The notes beneath the pieces were generated by a model. That model was not told the DNA's origin. It saw only the letters and a list, made by a program, of their open reading frames with translations, and searched no databases. A program made the position numbers and the translations under genes. From assembly GCF_000377905.1 (NCBI RefSeq), contig NZ_KB898874.1:186001-250000 (forward strand): 64,000 bases of DNA, given 5' to 3'. This document shows positions 56,558-64,000 of this stretch, piece by piece (positions within the stretch are counted from its first letter, which is position 1; each line of letters opens with the position of its first letter). Source of the DNA: Thioalkalivibrio sp. ALMg11. GTDB taxonomy: Bacteria; Pseudomonadota; Gammaproteobacteria; Ectothiorhodospirales; Ectothiorhodospiraceae.

Positions 56558-57937
56558 TCAGGCCTTGCCCAGCCCGAACTTGCGCATGCGCTCAACCAGG
56601 GTGGTCCGACGCATGCCCAGACGGCGTGCGGCGCGCGCCACCACGTGCCCGGTCTCGTCCAGGGCGCGGGTGATCATGTCGCGTTCGAGGTCGTTGAGGA
56701 AACTGCGCAGATCGACGCCCTCCGGTGGCAGACCACCGGCCAGCAGGTTCGCGCCCGCAGCGGAGCCACCTTCGAGACCCTTCGGCGTGGTCGGCGGCAG
56801 GGTCAGATCCTCGATCCCGTCCGGACGAACCCGCCGTGGCAGCTGCGCCAGGTCCACCGGTAAATCCGGATAGATGATGGCCATCTGCTCCAGCAGATTC
56901 GCCAGCTCGCGGATATTGCCCGGCCACTCGAGTTGCCCCAGGTGGGCAACCACCGCCGGCGTCAGATGGGCGGGGGCCATGCCCTGTTCGCGCAGCCGGT
57001 CTTCCAGAGCGGCGATTAACAGCGGCATGTCGCTGGTGCGTTCGCGCAGCGGCGGCAGCTCGATCGGAAATACACTCAAGCGGAAAAAAAGATCCTGCCG
57101 GAAGCTGCCATCCGCCACCGCGTCATCCAGATTCCGGTGGGTGGCCGCGATGATTCGCGCGCGGGCCGGGATCGACTTGTTGGAGCCGACCCGTTCGAAC
57201 ACCCGCTCCTGCAATACGCGCAGCAGTTTCACCTGCATCGGCAACGGCATGTCGCCGATCTCGTCCAGGAACAGCGTGCCATCCTCGGCCAGTTCAAAAC
57301 GGCCGGCGCGCGCGGTGAAGGCGCCCGTAAATGCCCCCTTCTCGTGGCCGAACAGCTCGCTCTCCAGCAGTTCCGCCGGGATGGCGCCGCAGTTGACTGC
57401 CACAAACGGCTTGTCCGCGCGCTCGGAGGCATTGTGGATCGCGCGGGCCACGACCTCCTTGCCGGATCCGGTCTCGCCCAGGATCAGCGCGGTGGCATCG
57501 GTCCGCGCCACTTGCCCGACCAGGCGCTTGACCGCCTGCATGGTCGGATGCGACCCAACCAGCCCGGGGATATCGTCGTACCCCGGCTCGCGACCGAAGC
57601 GCAGCCACTGGAGGACCTGAGAAACCCGGCCAATCGAGAGCGGATGCTCGACGATGCAGTCCACTCCGTCGGCCTGCACCTGGCCACCATCAGTCGGCTG
57701 CACGACAATCAGCGCCGAATCGCCGCGCGGTCCCTGCAGCCGCGCGGAGAGGTCGGCGGCGGGCCCGCAAAGCCACACGGCTGCGGCGGACGTGCCGTCC
57801 ATCAGGTCAGTGGGGTTGCTGTGGGTCTCGGCCACGCAACCGAGGCAGTTCAGGATCGCCCGTGTTGCGTCCGCGGCTCCCGCATCGCCGCTGAGTGCAA
57901 TGCGCATCGCCTGCTGTTGTTCCCCCGCATCCCGCAT
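56558..57937 (-). CDS. fleQ: Flagellar master regulator FleQ
   Basis: 459 residues. A FleQ-type receiver-like N-terminal domain without phosphorylation residues (1-~115), AAA+ domain with Walker A GETGSGKE (154-161), GAFTGA loop (201-206) and FLDEIGDMP, and a Fis-type helix-turn-helix ([21 protein letters not shown]) at the end. It drives the top class of sigma-54 flagellar genes and is restrained by FleN. The Pseudomonas LFRS motif before the AAA+ domain, needed to bind c-di-GMP, reads DIPG here (122-125), and the later Arg-Asn pair reads Arg-Ala (165-166). A CRP/Vfr-like palindrome lies upstream. Confidence 0.93.
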   Translation of the reverse strand: MRDAGEQQQAMRIALSGDAGAADATRAILNCLGCVAETHSNPTDLMDGTSAAAVWLCGPAADLSARLQGPRGDSALIVVQPTDGGQVQADGVDCIVEHPLSIGRVSQVLQWLRFGREPGYDDIPGLVGSHPTMQAVKRLVGQVARTDATALILGETGSGKEVVARAIHNASERADKPFVAVNCGAIPAELLESELFGHEKGAFTGAFTARAGRFELAEDGTLFLDEIGDMPLPMQVKLLRVLQERVFERVGSNKSIPARARIIAATHRNLDDAVADGSFRQDLFFRLSVFPIELPPLRERTSDMPLLIAALEDRLREQGMAPAHLTPAVVAHLGQLEWPGNIRELANLLEQMAIIYPDLPVDLAQLPRRVRPDGIEDLTLPPTTPKGLEGGSAAGANLLAGGLPPEGVDLRSFLNDLERDMITRALDETGHVVARAARRLGMRRTTLVERMRKFGLGKA

Positions 57938-58005
57938 ACCGCTGTGCCCCGATTGCCGCGAACGGATGCCCCCACCCGAGAAAAGTCCCGGCCGGCATCC
58001 AATGG

Positions 58006-58021
58006 TGTGATCGAGTTCACA
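58006..58021. promoter_or_regulatory. CRP/Vfr-type binding site upstream of fleQ
   Basis: TGTGATCGAGTTCACA has perfect TGTGA and TCACA arms separated by six bases, the core of the CRP/Vfr consensus. It is about 70 bases before the fleQ start codon, inside the 93-base gap after the PilZ-like gene. In Pseudomonas aeruginosa Vfr represses fleQ through such a site. That function here is inferred. Confidence 0.7.
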
Positions 58022-58030
58022 GTATCCAGC

Positions 58031-58567
58031 CTATTTGCGATTGCCGTCAACTTTCTGGCGTTTCTCGGCGACTTCGCGGCGATGCAACCGGAAGATCCAG
58101 CGACCAATCGCCTCTTCCAGGGGACCTTCAACCCCTGTCCAGCGAGTCATCTGCAGGCCTCCGCGTGTCGTCGGACTTTCGACGCCCAGGACGCAGGGCT
58201 GGGGCAACAGGCGGCTGAGATAGACCTCCACGCGGTCACAATCTTCCGGCAACGTGCCCGCTGGCAGCGCAATCCCGTGACCACTGAGCGTCACCTCTAC
58301 CGGATCGGGGCGATCGGGGTGGAGTGACTCCGCGACCAGATGCAACAACAGATCCAGCTTGTGTTCCAGGCGCTGCACCTCGGGCGAGGACTCGTCCTCA
58401 TGCGGCATCGCCCCGCGCGGGTGCGCGTCGTCGAACAGGTCCAGGCTCTCGATCAGGCGCTGCGCCAGCACCGGATCGGTAGCGGGCCGGGCCGACGGAC
58501 CGATCATCAGCGCGGTCGTCACACGCAGGTCATCTCCGAGGAACTCGTCCTGACTGGCGTCATCCAT
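58031..58567 (-). CDS. PilZ-like (atypical) domain protein beside fleQ
   Basis: 178 residues. An acidic N-terminal ~60 residues is followed by a strong helix (VQRLEHKLDLLLHLVAESL, 64-82) and a beta-rich domain with VEVTLSGHGIALPAG. The latter resembles the PilZ core, and the C-terminal helix RWIFRLHRREVAEKRQ fits the tetramer-forming atypical PilZ family known from Xanthomonas. The canonical c-di-GMP residues are missing: no RxxxR and Thr-x-Ser-x-x-Gly instead of Asp/Asn-x-Ser-x-x-Gly (93-98). The family call is moderate. GGAG lies five bases before the ATG. It lies upstream of fleQ in the same direction. Confidence 0.6.
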   Translation of the reverse strand: MDDASQDEFLGDDLRVTTALMIGPSARPATDPVLAQRLIESLDLFDDAHPRGAMPHEDESSPEVQRLEHKLDLLLHLVAESLHPDRPDPVEVTLSGHGIALPAGTLPEDCDRVEVYLSRLLPQPCVLGVESPTTRGGLQMTRWTGVEGPLEEAIGRWIFRLHRREVAEKRQKVDGNRK

Positions 58568-58626
58568 GTGCGCTCCCGCCTCCCTCGTCGCCGGAACAAA
58601 TGTTTCCGTTATAGACCATCGAGGCC

Positions 58627-61600
58627 TTAGCCAACGAACACCCGGGCATTACGGAACAGCCGCAACCACGGGCCATCCTCGCCCCAGTCCGCCGGGTGCC
58701 AGCTGTGCTGCACGCCGCGGAACACCCGTTCCGGGTGCGGCATCATGATCAGCGCGCGCCCATCCTCACTGGCGAACCCCGTGGCCCCGCCGGCGGAGCC
58801 ATTCGGGTTGGCCGGATAAACCGTTGCCGGGGTGTCATCGGCCTCTACGTAGCGCAACGCGGCCTGATCGTGAACCGGGACCCCATCGGCATACCGGGTC
58901 TGCCCCTCCCCGTGCGAGACCACGACCGGCAGCACCGAGCCGGCCATTCCATCGAGCAGCACCGCCGGGCCTGGTTCGATGCGCACCTGCGACAGGCGCG
59001 CCTCGAACTGCTCGGAACGGTTGCGCACGAAGCGCGGCCAGTGATCGGCCCCCGGGACCAGCGGTGCGAGATGCGAAAGCATCTGACAGCCGTTGCAGAC
59101 CCCCAGCGTGAAGGTCTCGGGGCGCTCGAAGAAGCCCTGGAACGCATCCCGCAGGGCCGGATGATTCAGGATGGTCTGCGCCCAGCCACCACCGGCACCC
59201 AGCACGTCGCCGTAAGAGAACCCGCCGCAGACCGCCATCCCCTGCATCGAACCCAGGTCCTGGCGCCCGTCCAGCAGGTCGGTCATGTGCACGTCCACCG
59301 GGGCAAACCCGGCGCGTTCGAACGCCGCCGCCATCTCCAGCTGCCCGTTGACCCCCTGCTCGCGCAGGATCGCAATGCGCGGACGTTCGCCGCGCGCGAT
59401 CATCGGCGCGGCGACATCCTCGGCCGGATCGAAATTCACCCGCGGTTGCAGACCACCATCGGCCTCCACCCGTGCGAGCTCCTCGTCGGCACACTCCGGA
59501 TCGTCACGCAGCCGCTGCATCCGCGCCGAGGTCGCCTGCCACTGACGCTGCAGACCGGCACGGTCACCGGCGAACAGATCCCGCCCGTCCTGGCGGATGA
59601 CGATCTGCTCATCCTCGCGCAGGCGCGCCACCGGGTGCAGGTGCGCCTCCAGCCCGGCCTCCGCCAGGGCGTCGCGCAGCGCCGACTCGGCGCCTGCGGC
59701 CATCTGGACCACCGCACCCAGTTCCTCGTTAAACAGCCAGGCCGCTACCGGCTGGCCACCGGGGATCTCCACATCAAGCCCACAACGCCCGGCAAAGGCC
59801 ATCTCCAGCAACGTGGTGACCAGTCCGCCGTCGGAGCGGTCATGGTAGGCGCGCAACAGGCCATTGCGGCGCAGGGTGCCGATGGCGTCGAAGAAGGCGC
59901 GCAGACGACCGGCGTCCACCACGTCCGGAGCGGTCTCGCCGACATGCCCGTAACCCTGGGCCAGCGCCGAGCCGCCCATGCGCGCGTGACCCTCGCCCAG
60001 ATCGATCAGCCACAGCCGGTCATCCGCCGCCGGGTCAGGCTGCGGCGTCAGGGTCCGGCGTGCATCCGCGACCCGGGCAAAGCCCGACACGATCAGCGAT
60101 ACCGGCGCGTGCATGTGCCGCGCCTGCCCGTCCTCGGTCTCCCATACCGTGCGCATGGACAGCGAGTCCTTGCCTACCGGGATCGAGATCCCCAGTGCCG
60201 GGCACAGGTCCTCGGCAATGGCGCGCACGGTGTCGAACAGGTTGGCGTCCTCGCCCGGCACCCCGGCGGCCGCCATCCAGTTGGCCGAGAGGCGAATCGC
60301 CTGCGTGCCGTCGATATCGGCCCCGGCCAGGTTGGTCACCACCTCGCCGATCGCCATGCGCCCGGAGGCCGGCGCCGACAGGATCGCGAGCGGCGTGCGC
60401 TCGCCCATGGCCATCGCCTCGCCGGTATACCCATCGAAATCCGTCAGCGTGACGGCGCAGTCCGCCACCGGCACCTGCCAGGGACCGACCATCTGATCGC
60501 GCGCGACCAGACCACCCACGCTGCGATCCCCGATCGTGATCAGGAAGTGCTTGGCCGCGACAGAAGGCATGTGCAGCACGCGCTCCAGGGCCTCCGCCAA
60601 CGGACAGGCCTCCGGCTCGAAGTCCGTCACCGGCGGCGCCCGGCGTTGGTCCTCGCGGGTCATTAACGGCATCTTGCCCAGCAACATGCCCATGGGCATG
60701 TCCACCGGCGGTTCGTGGAACAGGTCGTCCTCGACCTTCAGGTGCCCCTCGTCCGTGGCCTCGCCCACCACCGCGAACGGGGCGCGCTCGCGCGCCGCCA
60801 GGGTACGGAAGGTCTCCAGATGCTCGCTGGCAATCGCCAGCACGTAGCGTTCCTGCGCCTCGTTGCACCACAGCTCCATCGGCGACAGCCCCGGCTCGGC
60901 CGTCGGCAGGTCGCGCAACTGGATCACCCCGCCGCGCCCGGCGTCATCCAGGATCTCCGGAATGGCGTTGGACAAGCCGCCCGCACCCACATCGTGGATC
61001 GACAGGATGGGGTTGCCGGCACCCAGGGCGGTGCAACGGTCGATCACTTCCTGACAGCGCCGCTCCATCTCCGGGTTGCCGCGCTGCACCGAGGCGAAGT
61101 CCAGCTGCTCCGAACTCGCACCGCTCGCCATGGACGAGGCCGCCCCGCCGCCCAGGCCGATCAGCATCGCCGGACCGCCCAGGACCACGATCGGGGTACC
61201 GGCCGGCACATCCTGCTTGTGCACATGCTCGCCCCGGATCGAGCCGACCCCGCCGGCCAGCATGATCGGCTTGTGGTAGCCGTACAGGGTCTCGCCACCC
61301 GCGGCATCCGGCAGCGCCATCTCCAGGGTGCGGAAGTAGCCAGCCAGCGCCGGCCGCCCGAACTCATTATTAAACGCAGCCGCGCCGATCGGGCCGTCCA
61401 GCATGATCTGGCGCGCGCTCTCGATCCGGCCAGGACGGCCAAAATCCCGCTCCCAGGGCTGTTCGAAGCCCGGGATCCGCAGGTTGGACACGGAGAACCC
61501 GGTCAGCCCCGCCTTGGGCTTGGACCCCTGCCCCGTGGCGCCCTCGTCGCGAATCTCGCCACCGGAGCCGGTCGCAGCCCCGGGAAACGGCGAGATCGCA

Positions 61601-62502
61601 GTCGGATGGTTGTGGGTCTCGACCTTCATCAGGATCGCCAGATCCAGCGACTCGCGACGATACTCGCCGGTAATCGCATCCGGCGTCAGGCGCGCCCCCT
61701 CATGCCCGGCGATCACCGATGCATTGTCGCTGTAGGCGGACAACACGCCCTCGGGATGGCGTGCATGGGTCTGGCGAATCATGCCGAACAGCGTGCGCTC
61801 ATCCGCCTCACCGTCCAGCACCCAGGCTGCATTGAAGATCTTGTGGCGGCAGTGTTCCGAGTTGGCCTGCGCGAACATCATCAGTTCGGCATCGGTCGGC
61901 GCGCGCCCCAGCGCGGAGAACCCATCGGCCAGGTAATCGATCTCGTCAGGGGACAGTGCCAGGCCCAGCTCGCCATTGGCGCGCTCCAGCGCCGCGCGGG
62001 CATCCTCGCCCAGCTCCACACGCCCCAACGACCGTGGCGTCTCGTTGTGAAAGAGTTGGGCGGCGGCCGCCGGGTCCTCGATCACCGCGTCGGTCATGCG
62101 ATCGTGGAGCAGGTCGGCCAGCGCCTCCAGATCTGCGCTCGCCGCCGCTTCGCCCCCGATCTGCCAGTGGATGCCGCGCTCGATCCGCTCGACCGCGTCC
62201 TCCAGCCCGGCATGGTGGGCGATCTCGGTGGCCTTGGACGACCACGGGCTGATCGTGCCAAAGCGCGGGATCACCACCAGTTCGCGTTCCACCGCAAACT
62301 CGGGGGCCTCCCAGGCGTCGCCCTCGCGCAGCAGGCGCGCCAGCACCGCCTCCTCGTCCGGCCCCAGCCGGCGGCGCGTCTCCACGAAATAGATAAACCG
62401 TGCCGCCAGCGGGCCGGCGCCCGGTACGCTTGCCCGCAGCCCTGCCTCCAGAGCCCGCAGCCGAAACGGCGAGACCGCCGCGCCCCCTTCCACAACCCGC
62501 AT
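58627..62502 (-). CDS. purL: Phosphoribosylformylglycinamidine synthase (large, glutamine-dependent form)
   Basis: 1291 residues, step four of purine synthesis: FGAR plus glutamine and ATP to FGAM. N-terminal PurS-like domain, two AIR-synthase-like halves ([46 protein letters not shown] in parts), and a C-terminal glutamine amidotransferase with nucleophile Cys in [11 protein letters not shown]. Length matches the E. coli enzyme. ATG 62502 ([10 protein letters not shown]) has GAGGA seven bases upstream; a start at 62541 has none. It is divergent from ssrA across 133 bases. Confidence 0.98.
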   Translation of the reverse strand: MRVVEGGAAVSPFRLRALEAGLRASVPGAGPLAARFIYFVETRRRLGPDEEAVLARLLREGDAWEAPEFAVERELVVIPRFGTISPWSSKATEIAHHAGLEDAVERIERGIHWQIGGEAAASADLEALADLLHDRMTDAVIEDPAAAAQLFHNETPRSLGRVELGEDARAALERANGELGLALSPDEIDYLADGFSALGRAPTDAELMMFAQANSEHCRHKIFNAAWVLDGEADERTLFGMIRQTHARHPEGVLSAYSDNASVIAGHEGARLTPDAITGEYRRESLDLAILMKVETHNHPTAISPFPGAATGSGGEIRDEGATGQGSKPKAGLTGFSVSNLRIPGFEQPWERDFGRPGRIESARQIMLDGPIGAAAFNNEFGRPALAGYFRTLEMALPDAAGGETLYGYHKPIMLAGGVGSIRGEHVHKQDVPAGTPIVVLGGPAMLIGLGGGAASSMASGASSEQLDFASVQRGNPEMERRCQEVIDRCTALGAGNPILSIHDVGAGGLSNAIPEILDDAGRGGVIQLRDLPTAEPGLSPMELWCNEAQERYVLAIASEHLETFRTLAARERAPFAVVGEATDEGHLKVEDDLFHEPPVDMPMGMLLGKMPLMTREDQRRAPPVTDFEPEACPLAEALERVLHMPSVAAKHFLITIGDRSVGGLVARDQMVGPWQVPVADCAVTLTDFDGYTGEAMAMGERTPLAILSAPASGRMAIGEVVTNLAGADIDGTQAIRLSANWMAAAGVPGEDANLFDTVRAIAEDLCPALGISIPVGKDSLSMRTVWETEDGQARHMHAPVSLIVSGFARVADARRTLTPQPDPAADDRLWLIDLGEGHARMGGSALAQGYGHVGETAPDVVDAGRLRAFFDAIGTLRRNGLLRAYHDRSDGGLVTTLLEMAFAGRCGLDVEIPGGQPVAAWLFNEELGAVVQMAAGAESALRDALAEAGLEAHLHPVARLREDEQIVIRQDGRDLFAGDRAGLQRQWQATSARMQRLRDDPECADEELARVEADGGLQPRVNFDPAEDVAAPMIARGERPRIAILREQGVNGQLEMAAAFERAGFAPVDVHMTDLLDGRQDLGSMQGMAVCGGFSYGDVLGAGGGWAQTILNHPALRDAFQGFFERPETFTLGVCNGCQMLSHLAPLVPGADHWPRFVRNRSEQFEARLSQVRIEPGPAVLLDGMAGSVLPVVVSHGEGQTRYADGVPVHDQAALRYVEADDTPATVYPANPNGSAGGATGFASEDGRALIMMPHPERVFRGVQHSWHPADWGEDGPWLRLFRNARVFVG

Positions 62503-62635
62503 TGCGCTTCCTCGAAACCGGACGTACCGAAAGCCGCGCATTGTACCGGAGGCGCCTGCCGCGCGGGACCGGTACGTGACCGCAATTGCGCTGGTTGAGG
62601 AACTCCCGATGCGTTACCCTGTCCATGTAGTACTT

Positions 62636-62996
62636 GGGGGCGACATGGCTTCGACGCGGGTCGCGAAACCTGAGGTGCATGCCGAGGCTGTAGTGGACCT
62701 CGTAAAAACCACTGCAAAAAAATAGTTGCCAACGACGACAACTACGCACTCGCCGCTTAAAAACCGGTAGATGCCGTCCGACTGGAGCCGTGCTTATGCG
62801 TCCAGTATCGGGCGTCGACTCTCATAAGCTCGTGGTGAAGCGCGCCCGGCGTGGATCCATTAAAACTAAACCGGGATCGCCAGCTACATTCCCTGCCTGT
62901 CGGGTAGTCGCTGGTTAAATTAAAAGACAGAATAAGCATGTAGAGCCGAAGGCGGAGGTCTTGCGGACGCGGGTTCGATTCCCGCCGCCTCCACCA
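62636..62996 (+). ncRNA. ssrA: Transfer-messenger RNA (tmRNA)
   Basis: 361 bases. The 5' end GGGGGCGACATGGCTTCGAC and the 3' end with GGTTCGATTCC and terminal CCACCA are the hallmarks; GGGGGCG pairs with the CGCCTCC before the CCA to form the acceptor stem. The tag frame begins at GCC 62728 and reads ANDDNYALAA then TAA at 62758-62760, one residue different from E. coli (ANDENYALAA). With SmpB it rescues stalled ribosomes and tags products for ClpXP. CCA is encoded. Confidence 0.98.
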
Positions 62997-63013
62997 ATTT
63001 AGAACGACCAATC

Positions 63014-63036
63014 AAGCGCCTACGGGCGCTTTTTTG
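63014..63036 (+). terminator. Rho-independent terminator of ssrA
   Basis: AAGCGCC and GGCGCTT form a seven-base stem with a four-base TACG loop, followed by TTTTT and G, 18 bases after the tmRNA 3' end. The next gene starts 20 bases later with its own ribosome binding site. Confidence 0.88.
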
Positions 63037-63055
63037 TTTGCATTCGAGGAAGCGC

Positions 63056-63475
63056 ATGGCCGTCTACCAGGACACCCTGACCCAGCAGACCCGAGGCCGC
63101 GGCACCCACGACATCACCACCGCCGTGGAGCACATCGTGCGCGCCTCCGGCATCACCACCGGCACCTGCCACGTCTTCCAGCATCACACCAGCGCCTCCC
63201 TGCTCGTCACCGAGAACGCCGATCCCGACGTCCGCCATGACCTGGAGACCCTGATCGAACGCATGGCGCCGGACGGCGACCCCGCCTACCGCCACGACAT
63301 GGAAGGCGACGACGACATGGCCGCCCACGCCCGCGCCATGCTCACGCACAACGACCTGACCGTGCCGGTCGGCCAGGGCCGATTGATCCTCGGCCAGTGG
63401 CAGGGCCTCTTCCTCTGGGAACACCGCTACGCCGCCCACACGCGCAAGCTTACGATCACGGTGCAAGGCGAGTAG
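63056..63475 (+). CDS. YjbQ-family protein (UPF0047)
   Basis: 139 residues. Signature motifs are present: GTHDITTAVEHIV, CHVFQHHTSASLLVTENADPDV, and the C-terminal GRLILGQWQGLFLWEHR. Some members show secondary thiamine-phosphate synthase activity when overproduced, but the normal function is unclear. The conserved HHTSASL and Glu/His residues form the putative metal site. ATG 63056 follows GAGGA by seven bases. It is separated from ssrA by the terminator at 63014. The following 236 bases (63476-63711) hold no gene I can support. Confidence 0.9.
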   Translation: MAVYQDTLTQQTRGRGTHDITTAVEHIVRASGITTGTCHVFQHHTSASLLVTENADPDVRHDLETLIERMAPDGDPAYRHDMEGDDDMAAHARAMLTHNDLTVPVGQGRLILGQWQGLFLWEHRYAAHTRKLTITVQGE

Positions 63476-63711
63476 AACCCGACTCAGCCCCGCTCCACAT
63501 GCACCGTGAGCTCCTCCAAAACGCTCGATCCGCCCTTGCCGCCCACCCCGCCGGAACCAGACCCGAGCCGAACCGCCCCTGGCGGCGGCCCGCGGAGTCA
63601 CGGCGGGCATGTCCCGGAAAGGCACATCGCTACTTGGTGGTTACACGTCCCTTTTCAGGTTCCGGGGATCGGTCTAACCTGTTGCCCATATCCATGCCGA
63701 AAGGCTTCCCA

Positions 63712-63930
63712 ATGCCAAAGCACCATTTCACGCGCGCGCTCATCATCCTCGCCGTGACCCTGCCGATGGCCAGTGGCTGCACGGCAGTCAAGGTCGCCAG
63801 CACGGCCGGCAGCGCCGCCGTCAGTGTCACTACCGGGACCGTCAAGGCAACCGGCAAGACCGCAGCCGCTGTCGGACGGACCATCACCCCGAGCGGCAAG
63901 AAAGACAAGGATGACAACGCCGACGACTAA
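63712..63930 (+). CDS. Small putative lipoprotein
   Basis: 72 residues. N terminus with KHHFTRALIILAVTLPMASGC: a basic start, a hydrophobic stretch and a Cys preceded by Ala-Ser-Gly, a loose lipobox. The short mature part is Ala/Thr/Val/Gly-rich with repeating VxxTxGxA patterns, then a charged tail (KKDKDDNADD). I know no function. AAAGG lies seven bases before ATG 63712; an ATG at 63694 is also in frame. Up to the window end only ~70 uncharacterised bases remain. Confidence 0.65.
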   Translation: MPKHHFTRALIILAVTLPMASGCTAVKVASTAGSAAVSVTTGTVKATGKTAAAVGRTITPSGKKDKDDNADD

Positions 63931-64000
63931 TCCGCCCGGATCTGACTCCCACGCCGGTTATCGTTTGATGCACGCCCCGAGAAAGCGAACCAGCGTACCC

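Noticed and set aside
62960-62996. tRNA-like T arm and CCA end
   Set aside because: Not a separate tRNA; it is the 3' tRNA-like domain of ssrA.
62757-63011. An 84-codon minus-strand frame with RRRESNPRPQ
   Set aside because: It is antisense to the tmRNA gene; this peptide is a familiar misannotation opposite T-arm sequences of tRNA-like 3' ends.
63020-63625. A 201-codon minus-strand frame
   Set aside because: It runs antisense through the YjbQ-family gene and the ssrA terminator.
1-64000. Mobile elements, CRISPR arrays, toxin-antitoxin or defence islands
   Set aside because: No transposase, integrase, spaced direct-repeat array or defence protein was seen; gene order is core-chromosome like throughout.

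Overview
The window is high-GC chromosomal DNA from a gammaproteobacterium. Three things point this way: a complete polar-type flagellar/chemotaxis cluster in Pseudomonas-like order (fleQ, fleR, fliEFGHIJK, fliLMNOPQR, flhB, flhA, flhF, fleN, fliA, cheYZAB, motCD, parA, cheW), housekeeping blocks in the same order as in Pseudomonas (mtnA-gyrA-serC-pheA-hisC; rne / rluC-HAD-sppA), and a proteobacterial tmRNA tag (ANDDNYALAA). A halo/alkaliphilic Ectothiorhodospiraceae member such as Thioalkalivibrio is my best guess. That is inference from gene content and style, not proven by the sequence. I see no prophage, insertion sequence, CRISPR array, rRNA or tRNA gene.

Layout. 1-10 kb (minus strand): comEC, mtnA, gyrA, serC, serA, pheA and the start of hisC, linking methionine salvage, DNA topology and the serine/phenylalanine/histidine pathways. 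10-15.2 kb: a DUF2062 membrane protein, the LolD/LolC-E lipoprotein exporter, and a small exported protein coupled to aguA-aguB (agmatine to putrescine). 15.2-26.5 kb: a 14-unit 9-bp tandem repeat, mfd, csiV, sppA, a HAD phosphatase, rluC, divergent rne with a ~400-nt leader and a strong terminator, and a low-molecular-weight tyrosine phosphatase.

26.6-58.6 kb is the motility locus. Almost everything is on the minus strand in tightly packed, often overlapping operons. The exceptions are a FliK-like/FlhB2-like pair on the plus strand that converges on the cheW operon. From the sequence I propose three sigma-54 promoters (before fliL, fliE and fleR), one sigma-28 promoter (before cheW) and a CRP/Vfr-type palindrome upstream of the master regulator fleQ. 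The implied hierarchy is CRP/Vfr -> FleQ + sigma-54 -> fleR, fliE and fliL operons -> FliA -> cheW operon. Two unusual points stand out. FleR has lost the phosphorylation residues of its receiver domain and has no FleS kinase beside it. FleQ lacks the LFRS motif known for c-di-GMP binding in Pseudomonas, and an atypical PilZ-like protein is encoded just upstream.

58.6-64 kb: purL, then ssrA (tmRNA) with its terminator, a YjbQ-family protein and a small putative lipoprotein.
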